Origin: Lutibaculum sp963816555
GTDB lineage: Bacteria > Pseudomonadota > Alphaproteobacteria > Rhizobiales > Tepidamorphaceae
Assembly (NCBI GenBank): GCA_963816555.1
Contig: CAWFLD010000004.1
Coordinates: 1,240,001 to 1,304,000, forward strand
Reading direction: 5' to 3'
DNA length: 64,000 nucleotides
A model generated the notes under the pieces. The model was not told the DNA's origin, did not search any database, and saw nothing but the letters and a program-made list of their open reading frames with translations. The position numbers and the translations under genes are program-made. Shown here piece after piece: positions 9,322 through 17,955 of this stretch; the first letter of the stretch is position 1, and the number at the start of each line of letters is the position of its first letter.

Positions 9322-10895
9322 TGACGGCTCGCGAGATCGCGGACCCGTTCGGCTACGGCGAGCGCGCGGTGAAGTTCCTGCGGCGCCTGAAGCACCCGAA
9401 GAACCGCGGCGCCCGGGCGGCGCGTTCCAGCTCGACCCATGGCAGGAGCGGATCGTGCGGCGCATCTACGGGCCGCGCCACGAGGACGGCTCGCGCATCG
9501 TGCGGACGGTCGTGCTGCTCCTGCCGCGCGGCAACCGCAAGACCAGCCTCGCCGCGGCGCTGGCGCTGCTGCACACGATCGGCCCCGAGCGCGTGCCGGG
9601 CGGCCAGAGTCTCGCCGCCGGCGCCCGGAGCAGGCGATGCAGCTCGCCTTCAACGAGGCCGCGAGCATCGTGCAGCACGACAAGCGGCTGTCGAGGCGGC
9701 TGCGCGTCCGTGACTACCGCAGCCGGATCGCCTACCCGGACGTCGGCGCGCGCTACTGGCGCGATCGCCTGCCGACGGCGGCGGCAGCACGGCAAGACGC
9801 CGAACGTTCGTGCTCGCCGACGAGATGCACGCCTGGAAGGACGCGCCGGCCTCTGGGAGGCGCTGCGAGTCCGGCCTGGTGAAGGTGCCGGGCACGCTCG
9901 CTGGTCATCGCCACCACCGCCGGCCGCGGGCAGGAGAACATCGCCATGGACAGTACGACTACGCCGATCAAGGTCGCGCGCGGCGAGATCGACGACCCGG
10001 CCTACCTGCCGGTGATGTTCGAGGCGCCGAGCCGATGACGACTGGCGAGACGAGGAGATCTGGCACGCGTCAATCCCGGGCCTGCGCACGGCTATCCCGA
10101 CCTCGACGGGCTTCGCGACAGCTGGCGCGCGAGGCCGAGCAACCGCCGGCCGACCGCGACAGCTTCCGGCAGTTCAACCTCAACGTCTGGCTCGACCACT
10201 CCGACGACCCCTTCGTCGAGATGGACGTCTATGACCACGGCGCCGACGCCGGTCGACCTCGACGACACTGCAGCTGGTGCACGCGCCGTGCTGGCTCGGC
10301 GTCGACCTGTCCGAGCACCACCGACCTGACCGCCGTCGTGGCGGCTGGCGCGACGGCGAGGACGGCTACCCGTGTGGTCCGTGGTTCTTCTGCCCCGAGG
10401 ACAACCTGCGCGCCCGCGCGCGATCGTGACGGCGTGCCCTATCACGCTCTGGGCCGAAGAGGGCTTCATCACGCCGACGCCCGGCAACGTGGTCGACTTC
10501 CGCGCCGTCGAGGCGCACGATCCGCGAGCTCTGCGCCCGCTTCGACGTGCAGGAGATCGCCTTCGACCCGCACCTTGCGCCGCGCCATGATGGCGAGCCT
10601 CGCCGAAGACGGCTTCCCGGCCGTCGAGATCCGGCAGGGCTGGGTGACGATGGCGCCGGCGGTCAAGGAGCTGGAGCGCGCCATCATCGGCGGCAAGTTC
10701 CGCCACGGCGGGCACCCGGTCCTGCGCTGGAACTTCGCCAACATCGCCGTCGAGACCGACAAGGCCGGCAACGGACCTTCCACAAGGGCAAGAGCAGCGA
10801 CAGGATCGACGGCGCCGCTGGCGGCCGCGATGGCCGTCGGCCGCGCGCATGACGGCGGGCGCGTCACCGAGGGGGGCTTCCTGGTATTCCTCTGA
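9321..10895 (+). CDS. terminase large subunit (frameshifted as read)
   Basis: About 520 residues spread over three frames. It begins MTAREIADPFGYGERAVKFL. The ATPase has an atypical Walker A, LLLPRGNRKTSLAAAL (about 9515-9560), a C-motif-like LLVIATTAG near 9900, and a Walker B with catalytic acid, FVLADEMHAW (about 9809). The nuclease half shows CWLGVDLSSTTDLTAVVAAW, IAFDPHLARAMMASL, WVTMAPAVKELERAIIGGKF and KSSDRIDGAVAAAMAVGRA, the conserved Asp-bearing motifs of Terminase_1 proteins. More than ten single-base shifts interrupt it. Its position downstream of tail genes is unusual. Confidence 0.85.
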
Positions 10896-10904
10896 GGCAA
10901 GGCA

Positions 10905-12962
10905 ATGGCGACCGACACGGGGAACAGCGGTGGGTCGCGCTTGAAGCGCGCATCCGGGATTTCGAGCGCAACTTCCAGAAGGCGAACCGCACCGCCAACA
11001 AGAACTGGACGGCCAGGGGATCGAACGCCGCGGCCAGACCGCGAGCCGGCGCATTCAAGCCGACATGCGGCAAGCCTCCCCATCGGCGGGAGTGGCCGGG
11101 CCACGGGGAGGCGGCGCCTGAACGGCGTGATGGGCGCCTTCGCGTGGGTCCCGGCGGGCGCGGCGCTCACCGAGCTGCCTCGGAAGATACGCGAGGAGAT
11201 CACCGCCGAGGCCAAGCAACATCGGCAAGGTGGCGGACAAGGTCGGGCTCGCGACCGAAGCCCTCCAGGAGCTACGCTTCGCGGCCGATCTCACGGGAGC
11301 CGGTGCCGAGCACGCTCGACATGGCCATGCAGCGCTTCAGCCGGCGCGTGGCCGAAGCGGCGTCCGGCGCGGGCGAGCTGATCCCCATCCTGAAGGCGAA
11401 CAACCTCGCCCTGCGGGACACGGACGGCAACATGCGCCCGCTGATCGCGATCCTCCGGGACTACGCCGACCTGATCAAGAACGCGGGCTCGGACCAGGAG
11501 CGGCTGTTGCTCGCCTTCAAGGCGTTCGACAGCGAGGGCGCCGCGCTCGTCAACACCATGAAGAACGGCGCGGATCCGGCTTTTTCGACGATCTCCCGGC
11601 AGACGGCGCGGGACGCGGGCGTGGGTGCTGGAAGACGACATGATCCGCCGGGCTGAGACGCTCGACGATCGCTTCGCCACCCGCGCCACCACGATCAACA
11701 CGCGCTTCAAGAGCGCGCTCCTAACCGCCACCGACGTGGGCGTGTCGTTCTTCGACGCTCTGGACAAGGGGCTCCACCGACTTCGGCAACAATCCCTTCT
11801 GGGATCCGCGTGGCTCGATGCTCGGCGTCGACCCGAGGCCAGACCATCATGCTCGACCCCAAGGGCGGCATGCCGGCCGATGACGCAGGTGGAGGGCGCC
11901 TTCGCCTCCGACTTCAGCAATGGCACCGTCGACCCCTCCCGCCTGCTCGACTGGTACCCGGTTGCGAAAAAACGGCGATGCCGGCGGACTAAACCGTGAT
12001 CCCGAAGGGCGGCAGCGGTGGCGGCCCCTCGGCAGCAGCCGAGCCGACGCGTCCCATCGGGAGACCGATTAGCGCTTGCGCCGCAGGACCGAAGCGCTCC
12101 GCGCATCCGGGAAGCCGAGGTCGGACTGGAAAAGCAAGAAGCGGATTACGATAAGGGCGGGGAGAAGGCCAAATCAAGGCTGTCCTTCGAGCTGCTCAAC
12201 GCGGCGAAAGATGCCGGGCTCGAGATCACGCCCCAGCTCAAGGCGCAGATTGATCGGCTCGTCCTCGTCCTCTATGCCGCCGCGGCCCCGGTGCACGCCG
12301 ACAACCTCGGCGAACGGCAACGCATGCTGGACCATAAGGGATGATCAATGGCTGACGTGAAGAAACGGCGAAGAACGTGCTCTCCGGCTTCGCGTCCGAT
12401 CTCCGGTCAGGGAAGGATCGGAGGCCGACGCTCTGGCGTAACGCGCTCGACAAGATCGGCGCGAAGCTGATCGACATGGCGATCAACAAATTCAGTCAAG
12501 AACGCCCTCGGCGGGCTCGGCACGTCGAGCTCGGCGGCTGTGCTCGTGCTTCCTGGAGCACTTCGTGGGCTTCAGCGGCGGCTCCTGCCCCTCACTGTGT
12601 CGAATGGCGTGCCGCTCGACATCACGCCGCGGGCCTCGGGCGGGCCGGTGACGGCGGGCCGCGCCTATGTCGTCGGGGAGAGGCGGCCGGAGCTGTTCGT
12701 GCCCGGCATGAGCGGCACGATCCTGTCGAGGGTGCCTGGCGTGCCGGCAGCCGCTGGCAGCAGCGAGACGAAGCTGCACATCACGCTGGGCGTGGACGTC
12801 GACCAGAGCGGCAACCTCAAGCCCTTCGTGTCGAGCGTGGCGAGGAGCGAGGCCGAGCCGATCGCGCAGCGCTACGCGCAGCAGGCGGTCGACACGACGT
12901 CACGCTCGATGCAGCGGAACCTTGGGACGGATGGTGAGCGACGCCAGGACGCGCGGCTCTGA
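10905..12962 (+). CDS. tail length tape measure protein (frameshifted as read)
   Basis: A protein of about 685 residues in several frames. It starts MATDTG at 10905 with a helical N-terminus (LEARIRDFERNFQKANRTAN), then VADKVGLATEALQELRFAAD, STTLDMAMQRFSRRVAEAAS, LLLAFKAFDSEGAALVNTMK and ATTINTRFKSALLTATDVGV. The C-terminal part holds GGPVTAGRAYVVGERRPELF, the GGxV-x-GxxYLVGERGPELF-type motif common at tape-measure C-termini. Coiled-coil helices and the prophage context support the call. At about 2 kb it predicts a tail of roughly 100 nm if intact. No tail-tip genes follow it. Confidence 0.8.
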
Positions 12963-13092
12963 TCTCGGCGCGCGCCATGAGCTCGATCGAGCGTCTAGAC
13001 ATGGCCTGCACGTGTGACCGTATCTTGCGACCCTTTGCCATCTCGAGCAGTTGGTCGACCCGGATCCGGACGGGAGCGACGCTCGATCTGCT

Positions 13093-13266
13093 CTATGCTG
13101 TCGGCGGCTGGAGCAGCCGGTCATCGAGATGCTGCATGTTGGCGTTGCCCCTGTCGATGCCTTCGTTGCCGTCCGGCCTCGCGTCGTTCGACGTATGCTC
13201 GAATCCGGTGATACTCGCGATATCTGCCGCAGGCTCGTAGCGGAGCGACCCCTTCCGTTCTGGCAT
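13093..13266 (-). CDS. small hypothetical protein
   Basis: A 57-residue acidic reading frame starting MPERKGSLRYEPAADIASIT. It is supported by a strong ribosome-binding site (GAGGAAGG) eight bases before the ATG at 13266. The C-terminal part (NANMQHLDDRLLQPP) may be affected by an indel, since neighbouring frames stay open. It is transcribed opposite to the tail genes, like the following minus-strand genes. No family is recognised. Confidence 0.4.
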   Translation of the reverse strand: MPERKGSLRYEPAADIASITGFEHTSNDARPDGNEGIDRGNANMQHLDDRLLQPPTA

Positions 13267-13338
13267 GCGATCGCCTTCCTCGATTATGTTTGGCCGCGGA
13301 GCCGTAGCATCTTGCCGTCGAGCAGGAGGGGGCAAACC

Positions 13339-13608
13339 ATGAAATTCGGCGTCCGACGTCCAAGCCTCAAGCGCAGCCTCGCGGCGCGGACGTCGCCGGC
13401 GCGCATCATCCGGCACAGCCTGGGGCTGAAGGCGCCGCGCGGCTACGGCTGGCTCACGAACCCGAAGCGGGCCGCCTACAATCGCGTCTACAGCCGCACG
13501 ACGGTCAGCTTCTGGTCGCGCCGCCGCGGTAGCCCCTCGGTCTGGGGGACCAAGGGGCGCTGTGTTCGCCGCACTGTCATCCCCTCTAGCCACCTGGGTA
13601 AATCCTAG
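13339..13608 (+). CDS. small basic conserved phage-associated protein
   Basis: 89 residues as read, starting MKFGVRRPSLKRSLAARTS behind GGAGGGGG. The segment WLTNPKRAAYNRVYSRTT is characteristic of a short family found in many bacteria and phages that reads G-x-NPK-x-AYNKVYNKTT and whose function I do not know. The tail beyond about 13520 looks out of frame. It overlaps the 3' end of a minus-strand gene (13586-13873), so the true stop may come earlier. Confidence 0.5.
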   Translation: MKFGVRRPSLKRSLAARTSPARIIRHSLGLKAPRGYGWLTNPKRAAYNRVYSRTTVSFWSRRRGSPSVWGTKGRCVRRTVIPSSHLGKS

Positions 13609-13873
13609 TCCGCCGGCCGTGCATCCATTCCACCGCCAACCAGCCCTTCTTGGTGATCTTGAAGGTGCGGCCGTGCAGAGATGGCTCTCCTTCAACGGCA
13701 AGCCCCTTCGCGACCAGGGCGTCCATGCTCTTCTGACCAACGCCAGCCGCTTTGGCCAAAGGCTCGAAGTCGAGAGCTACCCGCGAGAAGATCTGCAAGG
13801 ACTTTTTGTCGTGGCCAGTTAATCCCCTCCAGTCGTCTTCATCGAACGTGGCGGGTTCACTCATTGTGATCAT
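13586..13873 (-). CDS. hypothetical protein, possible winged-helix fold
   Basis: 95 residues: MITMSEPATFDEDDWRGLTG, then DHDKK-like SLQIFSRVALDFEPLAKAAG, VGQKSMDALVAKGLAVEGEP, and GRTFKITKKGWLAVEWMHG. The second Met (13864) may be the real start. The spacing helix-turn-helix (GVGQKSMDALVAKGLAVEG) followed by a basic beta-hairpin (TFKITKKGW) resembles a small winged-helix DNA-binding protein, though this is only pattern recognition. It lies in the regulatory arm of the prophage between the tape measure and integrase, in the same direction as 13928-14427. Confidence 0.5.
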   Translation of the reverse strand: MITMSEPATFDEDDWRGLTGHDKKSLQIFSRVALDFEPLAKAAGVGQKSMDALVAKGLAVEGEPSLHGRTFKITKKGWLAVEWMHGRRTRIYPGG

Positions 13874-13927
13874 CCGTTAGTTGGTACAGCGGTTTACGCG
13901 ATGGCGTCGTTCTGCGGCGTACCCGCT

Positions 13928-14173
13928 TCATCCGGCGCTGCCTGCAGGTTGTTGAGCACGACCCGAAGTCACGATGAGCATGATCTGCTCAAGATCCTCC
14001 TGGATCTGCTCCGGGGTGAGCGGTTCGGCCCCGGCCGCCGCGTCTTCTGCCGATACTGGGTCGAGGCTTAGCTTCAGACTGCCGGCCGTCGCGTGGACAA
14101 GCGCAAGTTCCCGCAGGACCGCCTCAAGCGCCTGCCCTTCAAATGGCCGATTTCCTTTGCCGCTACTGCTCAT
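13928..14173 (-). CDS. small acidic hypothetical protein
   Basis: 81 residues, starting MSSSGKGNRPFEGQALEAVL, with helices ELALVHATAGSLKLSLDPV and PLTPEQIQEDLEQIMLIVTS. Its ATG (14173) overlaps the stop of the upstream minus-strand gene by four bases (ATGA), so the two are coupled. The C-terminus after TSGR may be shifted. No known domain is visible. Two-gene minus-strand operons of this type are common in prophage control regions. Confidence 0.5.
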   Translation of the reverse strand: MSSSGKGNRPFEGQALEAVLRELALVHATAGSLKLSLDPVSAEDAAAGAEPLTPEQIQEDLEQIMLIVTSGRAQQPAGSAG

Positions 14174-14427
14174 CCTAACGCGCCCCGCAATCCAACACTG
14201 CGCCGGATCTTGGCTGCCATGTTGGTGTAAGGCAAGCGTACTCCGCCCCCTGGCGGGGTGAAGCTGTCTTGCGCTGAGGTGGCAAATCGGGCAGCGTGTC
14301 CGTGGGTTGTCGAAACCCGGACCCAGATCGGCGACGAGACCGTTGGCGCGGATCCGTCTGCCGAAATTGTCGACGCGCATTGGCGTGCGCGCGAGCCCGA
14401 CCAGTATTGGCCGGGGGCGAGCGTCAT
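14170..14427 (-). CDS. small hypothetical protein with CPIC motif (frameshifted as read)
   Basis: About 85 residues. The start MTLAPGQYWSGSRARQ is at 14427 and the end VRLPYTNMAAKIRRSVG... is at 14170, overlapping the next ATG. The middle reads best in the adjacent frame, VDNFGRRIRANGLVADLGPG then TRCPICHLSA, where the CPIC could be half of a zinc site. That implies two compensating indels near 14385 and 14295. It is divergent from the plus-strand gene at 14547; the 119-base gap between them (14428-14546) would hold both promoters. Confidence 0.4.
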   Translation of the reverse strand: MTLAPGQYWSGSRARQCASTISADGSAPTVSSPIWVRVSTTHGHAARFATSAQDSFTPPGGGVRLPYTNMAAKIRRSVGLRGALG

Positions 14428-14546
14428 GTCCAGAGCGAAAGCTTAAAAGCGTTAGAGAGCCTGTTCTCTCGGCAGGTTTCGACCCCCCGGCTGCTCGGTC
14501 TGTCACCGGGCGCGGCTGTCGAAAGCCGAAATCCGAGAGAACTGCC

Positions 14547-14915
14547 ATGTTCCACAATCCCCAACTCGCCGCGCGCGACTTCGTGCTCGGCTCCCTCCCG
14601 ACGACTCCCCTGCAGATCCCGCCACACCCGAACGGCGACCCTCTCGCCGCGTCGGCTATCGCCATGCGGCGCTATCTCGCCGAGACGGTGCAGAACCTGA
14701 TCGATCTCCTCGACGAGCTGGACGGCGACCCTGACGATGAGGCGAACGGCGACGACGAGCCGTCCGTTTCCGGCGGCAACTGCGTCGGCAACGTCCACGG
14801 CGGGCTCTTCTCTATGCCAGATCCCAGCTTCGACCAGCGGGCATGGTCGCAGGGTGCTCTCGACGAGCGGGAGTTAGATCCATGCGATTGGGGCGAGCGG
14901 GAGGAAGGGCTATGA
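14547..14915 (+). CDS. phage hypothetical protein
   Basis: 122 residues, intact, starting MFHNPQLAARDFVLGSLPTT. It has a central helix AIAMRRYLAETVQNLIDLLD followed by a very acidic stretch (ELDGDPDDEANGDDEP) and a C-terminus rich in Asp, Glu and Trp (ELDPCDWGEREEGL). This layout (helix, acidic linker, DxxWGE tail) recurs in small proteins of rhizobial prophage regulatory regions, but no function is known. It begins the plus-strand set that leads to the integrase. Confidence 0.55.
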   Translation: MFHNPQLAARDFVLGSLPTTPLQIPPHPNGDPLAASAIAMRRYLAETVQNLIDLLDELDGDPDDEANGDDEPSVSGGNCVGNVHGGLFSMPDPSFDQRAWSQGALDERELDPCDWGEREEGL

Positions 14916-15305
14916 TTGGACCCCATCCCGCGCCACCTTTTCCTCAAGATGGGCCTCGCCCTGCCGGCCTCTGCTGCCGCTGCACCGGCCTTCGGCGCCA
15001 TTCCGCTTGCCGAGCGGCCTCCCTCTCAAGCCGTCAAATGGGCCTATCTCGAATGGCTCGACCGCGAACGGCGCGAGCTTCACGTGAGCTGTTCCCGGAA
15101 ATGACTGGGCGTGGCGTCTTCATTCCGGTCAACACGGGCGCCGGCATGTTCCACCAGGGCCCAGGATCGACGGCACGATCGCGCCGTCTGCCTCGACGCG
15201 CGCAATTTCTGTGCTCGGCGCGGTCGGCCTCCAGGTCAGAGGAGATCGAGCGAGAGAATCGTTGCGAGTGGGCGTGTCGGGATCTGCAGAAGGGGCGGAG
15301 CATGA
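14916..15305 (+). CDS. phage hypothetical protein (frameshifted as read)
   Basis: Reads MDPIPRHLFLKMGLALPASA from a TTG (an ATG at 14949 is an alternative), then AVKWAYLEWLDRERRELHV. After a shift near 15085 the next frame gives ELFPEM, VFIPVNTGAGMFHQG, and after another shift STRAISVLGAVGLQV. The frame is open to TGA 15303-15305, overlapping the next ATG. The EIFPxM...VPVNTxA...F-H pattern is one I have seen in rhizobial prophage proteins of unknown function. Two to three indels interrupt it. Confidence 0.4.
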
Positions 15306-15427
15306 TTGCCGCCGTCATCCTCCGGCCCGGCCTCGTCGCCTTGGCGCAGGTGGCGCTTGTCGCGCTCCTGCTCTACGGCGCCGGCCGGCTGCTGGACGCG
15401 GCGGAGGCTTTGGAGTTGCGCCGCTGA
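15302..15427 (+). CDS. small single-pass membrane protein
   Basis: A 41-residue protein, MIAAVILRPGLVALAQVALV, continuing with ALLLYGAGRLLDAAEAL. One transmembrane helix spans about residues 2-25. A ribosome-binding site (AAGGGGCGGAG) precedes ATG 15302, which overlaps the previous stop as ATGA. Short hydrophobic proteins here could be phage holin-like or exclusion proteins, but the sequence alone does not decide. Confidence 0.5.
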   Translation: MIAAVILRPGLVALAQVALVALLLYGAGRLLDAAEALELRR

Positions 15428-15515
15428 GCCTTGGACAACTTGTCCAACCCTTGCCCGCCCCGGCTACGGCTGGGGCGGGTGCCCCAAGATGGACGGGTCA
15501 TCGTGACACGATAGC

Positions 15516-15544
15516 TTGACATCGGGTCAACGAGTCCCGATAGT
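15516..15544 (+). promoter_or_regulatory. sigma-70-like promoter with overlapping operator palindrome
   Basis: TTGACA (15516-15521), a 17-base spacer and GATAGT (15539-15544) form a good promoter for the genes from 15574 to the integrase. The -35 element is embedded in the palindrome TTGACATCGGGTCAA (15516-15530). Outside it lie a perfect 9-base inverted pair, GGACGGGTC (15491-15499) and GACCCGTCC (15562-15570), and a direct pair CATCGTGACA (15499-15508 and 15548-15557). This clustering suggests repressor control. Confidence 0.55.
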
Positions 15545-15573
15545 CGGCATCGTGACATGAGGACCCGTCCAAG

Positions 15574-16166
15574 ATGAAGCAGATCGCCCCCGTTGTTCTA
15601 CGCCGCTTCCGCGCCGCTGACGCCGAGCGGATCACCGGAATCGGACGCAGAACATGCAGCGGAACAACCGCAAGCGCGCGGTTCTCTCTGCTCTGCCTTA
15701 CGGCCAGCATGCACCATTCGACGTCTTCGTGCTGGCGGAGATGATGGTCGTCGCTCGCCTTCAGGAGGCTTGATGTTGCTCGGCACCTGACTGCGTATCT
15801 TCGCAGCCAACTTTCCCACTGCGTTGCAGTTCTGGGCGCTTCATGAGGACGGAGCCCTGCTCGACCCGGATGATCTGTGGCAGGACCCGGGAGAATGGCC
15901 TCAGGTCTCTTCACCCTGCCGAGGTGATCACTACCCAATCCGATGGAAAGCGGCCGCGCTATTGCGCCATAGCTCCCGATAGCTTCGCCTCGTGTTGGCC
16001 GAAACGCTGAAAGACGAGGCGGTGCAACTGGATTTCCCCGCTTCTCGAAGTCCAGCACCGCGGCGTCATGATCCTTCTCGATCTCCAGCGACTCGGCCGT
16101 GACTTGGCAGCGGCAGCCGCAGTGCCGTTTGTGGAAATAGAGGCTTCTCCGGAGACGCCGGTATGA
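15574..16166 (+). CDS. phage hypothetical protein (frameshifted as read)
   Basis: About 195 residues after correction. It starts MKQIAPVVLRRFRA at ATG 15574, then MQRNNRKRAVLSALPYGQHA, PFDVFVLAEMMVVARLQEAG, RIFAANFPTALQFWALHEDG, LDPDDLWQDPGEWPQVSS, and ends VMILLDLQRLGRDLAAAAAV up to TGA 16164-16166. Shifts fall near 15615, 15645, 15780 and 15900-16050. The even alternation of charged and hydrophobic residues in the recovered frames shows it was coding. No domain is recognised. It lies directly behind the 15516 promoter and is coupled to the excisionase-like gene. Confidence 0.45.
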
Positions 16167-16345
16167 GCGAGCCGGACGTGATCGAAGGTCGCGCCCGCAT
16201 TGCCGATCGTCTCGGCGTCTCCGAGCGCACCGTCTCGCGCTGGACCTCCAAGGGCCTTCTCGTCGTCCGCAAGAACGGCCGGACCGGTATCCTACGGGTC
16301 CGCCAGACCGACCTCGAGCGGCATGCTGACCAAGCTTCGTGGTGA
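16163..16345 (+). CDS. excisionase-like HTH protein
   Basis: 60 residues, intact: MSEPDVIEGRARIADRLGVS, ERTVSRWTSKGLLVVRKNGR, then GILRVRQTDLERHADQ. The helix-turn-helix IADRLGVSERTVSRWTSKGL with a following basic wing is that of MerR/AlpA-like excisionases. These bind arms of att sites and steer the integrase toward excision. The ATG overlaps the preceding stop (GTATGA), and the gene lies about 190 bases before the integrase, the usual place for xis. Confidence 0.7.
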   Translation: MSEPDVIEGRARIADRLGVSERTVSRWTSKGLLVVRKNGRTGILRVRQTDLERHADQASW

Positions 16346-16365
16346 GGAGGCCTGACGGTGTCGGA

Positions 16366-16560
16366 ATGGCCGGCCTCAAGATGGCACGCGATCTCGTCGG
16401 GACGATCTTCCCCCCGGGCATCAGCGAGGAGACCATCAAGGAGCACGCCAAGAAGCACGGCGTGGGCAAGATGCTCGGACGTGCGATGATCTTCACGCCT
16501 GAAGATGCTCTCCTCCTCTACGAGGCCCTGCCATGCCCCTCAAGGTCGTCAGACGCCCAA
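16366..16560 (+). CDS. small phage protein before integrase (stop lost as read)
   Basis: Starts MAGLKMARDLVGTIFPPGIS and continues EETIKEHAKKHGVGKMLGRA, MIFTPEDALLLYEALPCPS. It is about 60 residues, resembling short proteins that precede integrase genes in rhizobial prophages and end ...LYEALPCPSSS. As read, no stop follows, and the frame runs into the integrase after an indel near 16550, so the end is approximate. It overlaps the integrase ATG at 16533. The helix ISEETIKEHAKKHGVGKMLGR could be DNA-binding. Confidence 0.45.
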
Positions 16561-17586
16561 AGTCACCCGTCCTCTACATCCAGCGGGACAATCGCCGGCG
16601 TCCGCGTCGAAGAGAGCACGGGAACTTCTGACCCGCGGCTCGCGGAAGAGTTCAAGGCGAAGCGCGAAGCGGAGATCTACCGAGGACAGCTCTACGGTGG
16701 TCGCATTTCCCGAACCTTCGCGGAGGCCGTCGTGAGCTATCTCGAGGCCAGGGACGGCGCCCCTCCCGCTTCCTCGGCAAGGTGCTCGATCACTTCGACA
16801 CGACGCCGCTGCACAAGATCGACCTCGACGCGATCGAGGCGGGCGCGAAGAAGGTGTATCCCGGCGCCTCGGCAGCGACCCGCAACCGCCAGTTTCTACA
16901 CGCCGGCGGTCGCCGTCCTGAAGCACGCCGCTGCGCGCGGCTGGTGCGACGCGCTGATCGTGAAGAGGCCGAAGCCTGCCGAGGGCGTCGTGCGATGGCT
17001 GACACCGGCGGAGGCCGACCGGCTCATAGATGCTTGCTCGCCCCACCTGCGCCCGCTGGTGATCTTCCTGCTCTACACCGGCGCCAGGGCCGGCGAGGCG
17101 CTGTGGCTAGACTGGCGCGACGTAGACCTCGACCGGGCGCACGTGTCCTTCGAAAAGACGAAGACCAAGTACCCGCGCGGCGTCCCCCTTCATCCTCGGG
17201 TCGTGGCCGCGCTCGCCAATCTGAAAAGCATCGCGAAGGCGAGGTGTTTCAGTCGACCCACGACGGGAAGCCGTACGAACCGCTTCAAGGGCGATGACGA
17301 CACCTCGGCCGGCACCCGCATCGGGACGGCCTTCAAGAGCGCCTGCCGGCGGGCGGGACCAAGAACTTCCGGGTTCACGATTGCCGCCACACATGGGCGA
17401 CCTGGCACTATCCAGACACAATCGGGATCTGACGGCGCTGATGCGCCTGGGAGGGTGGCGCACGGCGAACATGGTTCTCCGCTACGCTGCACCAGAATGT
17501 CGAGGGAGTTCGCCTCTGGCTCGATCGAGCGCCTTCCTGGGGGAAACCTGGGGGAGGCAACTACCACCGAAGGAAAATCCGCATGA
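16533..17586 (+). CDS. tyrosine-recombinase phage integrase (frameshifted as read)
   Basis: About 355 residues. It starts MPLKVVRRPKSPVLYI at 16533. After a shift near 16600 it reads GTIAGVRVEESTGTSDPRLA and ISRTFAEAVVSYLEA. The catalytic domain has WLTPAEADRLIDACSPHLRP, the first Arg in LYTGARAGEALWLDWRDVDL, HPRVVAALANLK, then in other frames KNFRVHDCRHTWATWHY (HxxR box) and LGGWRTANMVLRYA with the nucleophile Tyr. It ends ERLPGGNLGEATTTEGKSA. Shifts lie near 16770, 16895, 17235, 17360 and 17410-17500. Its 3' end is 31 bases from the tRNA-derived att repeat, so this is the enzyme that placed the prophage there. Confidence 0.85.
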
Positions 17587-17616
17587 CTTATCAACAGCTT
17601 GCGGATGGTAAATTAT

Positions 17617-17689
17617 CCTTGGTAAGGGAGAGGTCGAGAGTTCAAATCTCTCCGGCAGCACCAGTCTTTTCCGACATATCAGGACGTTG
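17617..17689 (+). repeat. attachment site: 3' end copy of tRNA-Thr
   Basis: Bases 17617-17669 match 32147-32199 exactly (53 bases, from the anticodon stem through CCA plus six bases). The match continues to 17689/32219 with two mismatches. The copy lacks the 5' half of a tRNA and lies just behind the integrase, as expected for attR of an element that integrated in a tRNA-Thr gene. The full tRNA copy of attL should lie left of the window. Confidence 0.8.
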
Positions 17690-17955
17690 GACACGGCGGC
17701 GCTTTCCCGTGTCGGGGCAAAAGGCAAACGGCTGCCTGCGGCATTGCGGTCGCGCCGGACGGCCATGGAGCCGACCGGACGCGGGGAGAGTAAGACAGGC
17801 GGATCGAAGGGCGGCCGACACGCGGCGCCAGGCGCCGTTGCCCGAGTCCGGCGCGGGCGGGCCCGCCAGGCGCCCGGCACGCACGAAAACGGGCCGGATC
17901 ACCCGGCCGGCCTTCGGATCGCGTGCGGCTTGCGTGCGGCTTGCGCCGGAGGCGC
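17690..17955. other. intergenic segment homologous to DNA behind the second tRNA-Thr
   Basis: No gene is seen. The segment aligns at moderate identity with 32220-32485, including the GCGGTCGCGCCGGAC block and a GC-rich hairpin around GGGCCGGATCACCCGGCC (about 17889). Both copies lie between a tRNA-Thr 3' end and the 3' end of an hlyD-like gene on the minus strand, so they probably share an ancestral transcription terminator region. Confidence 0.5.
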
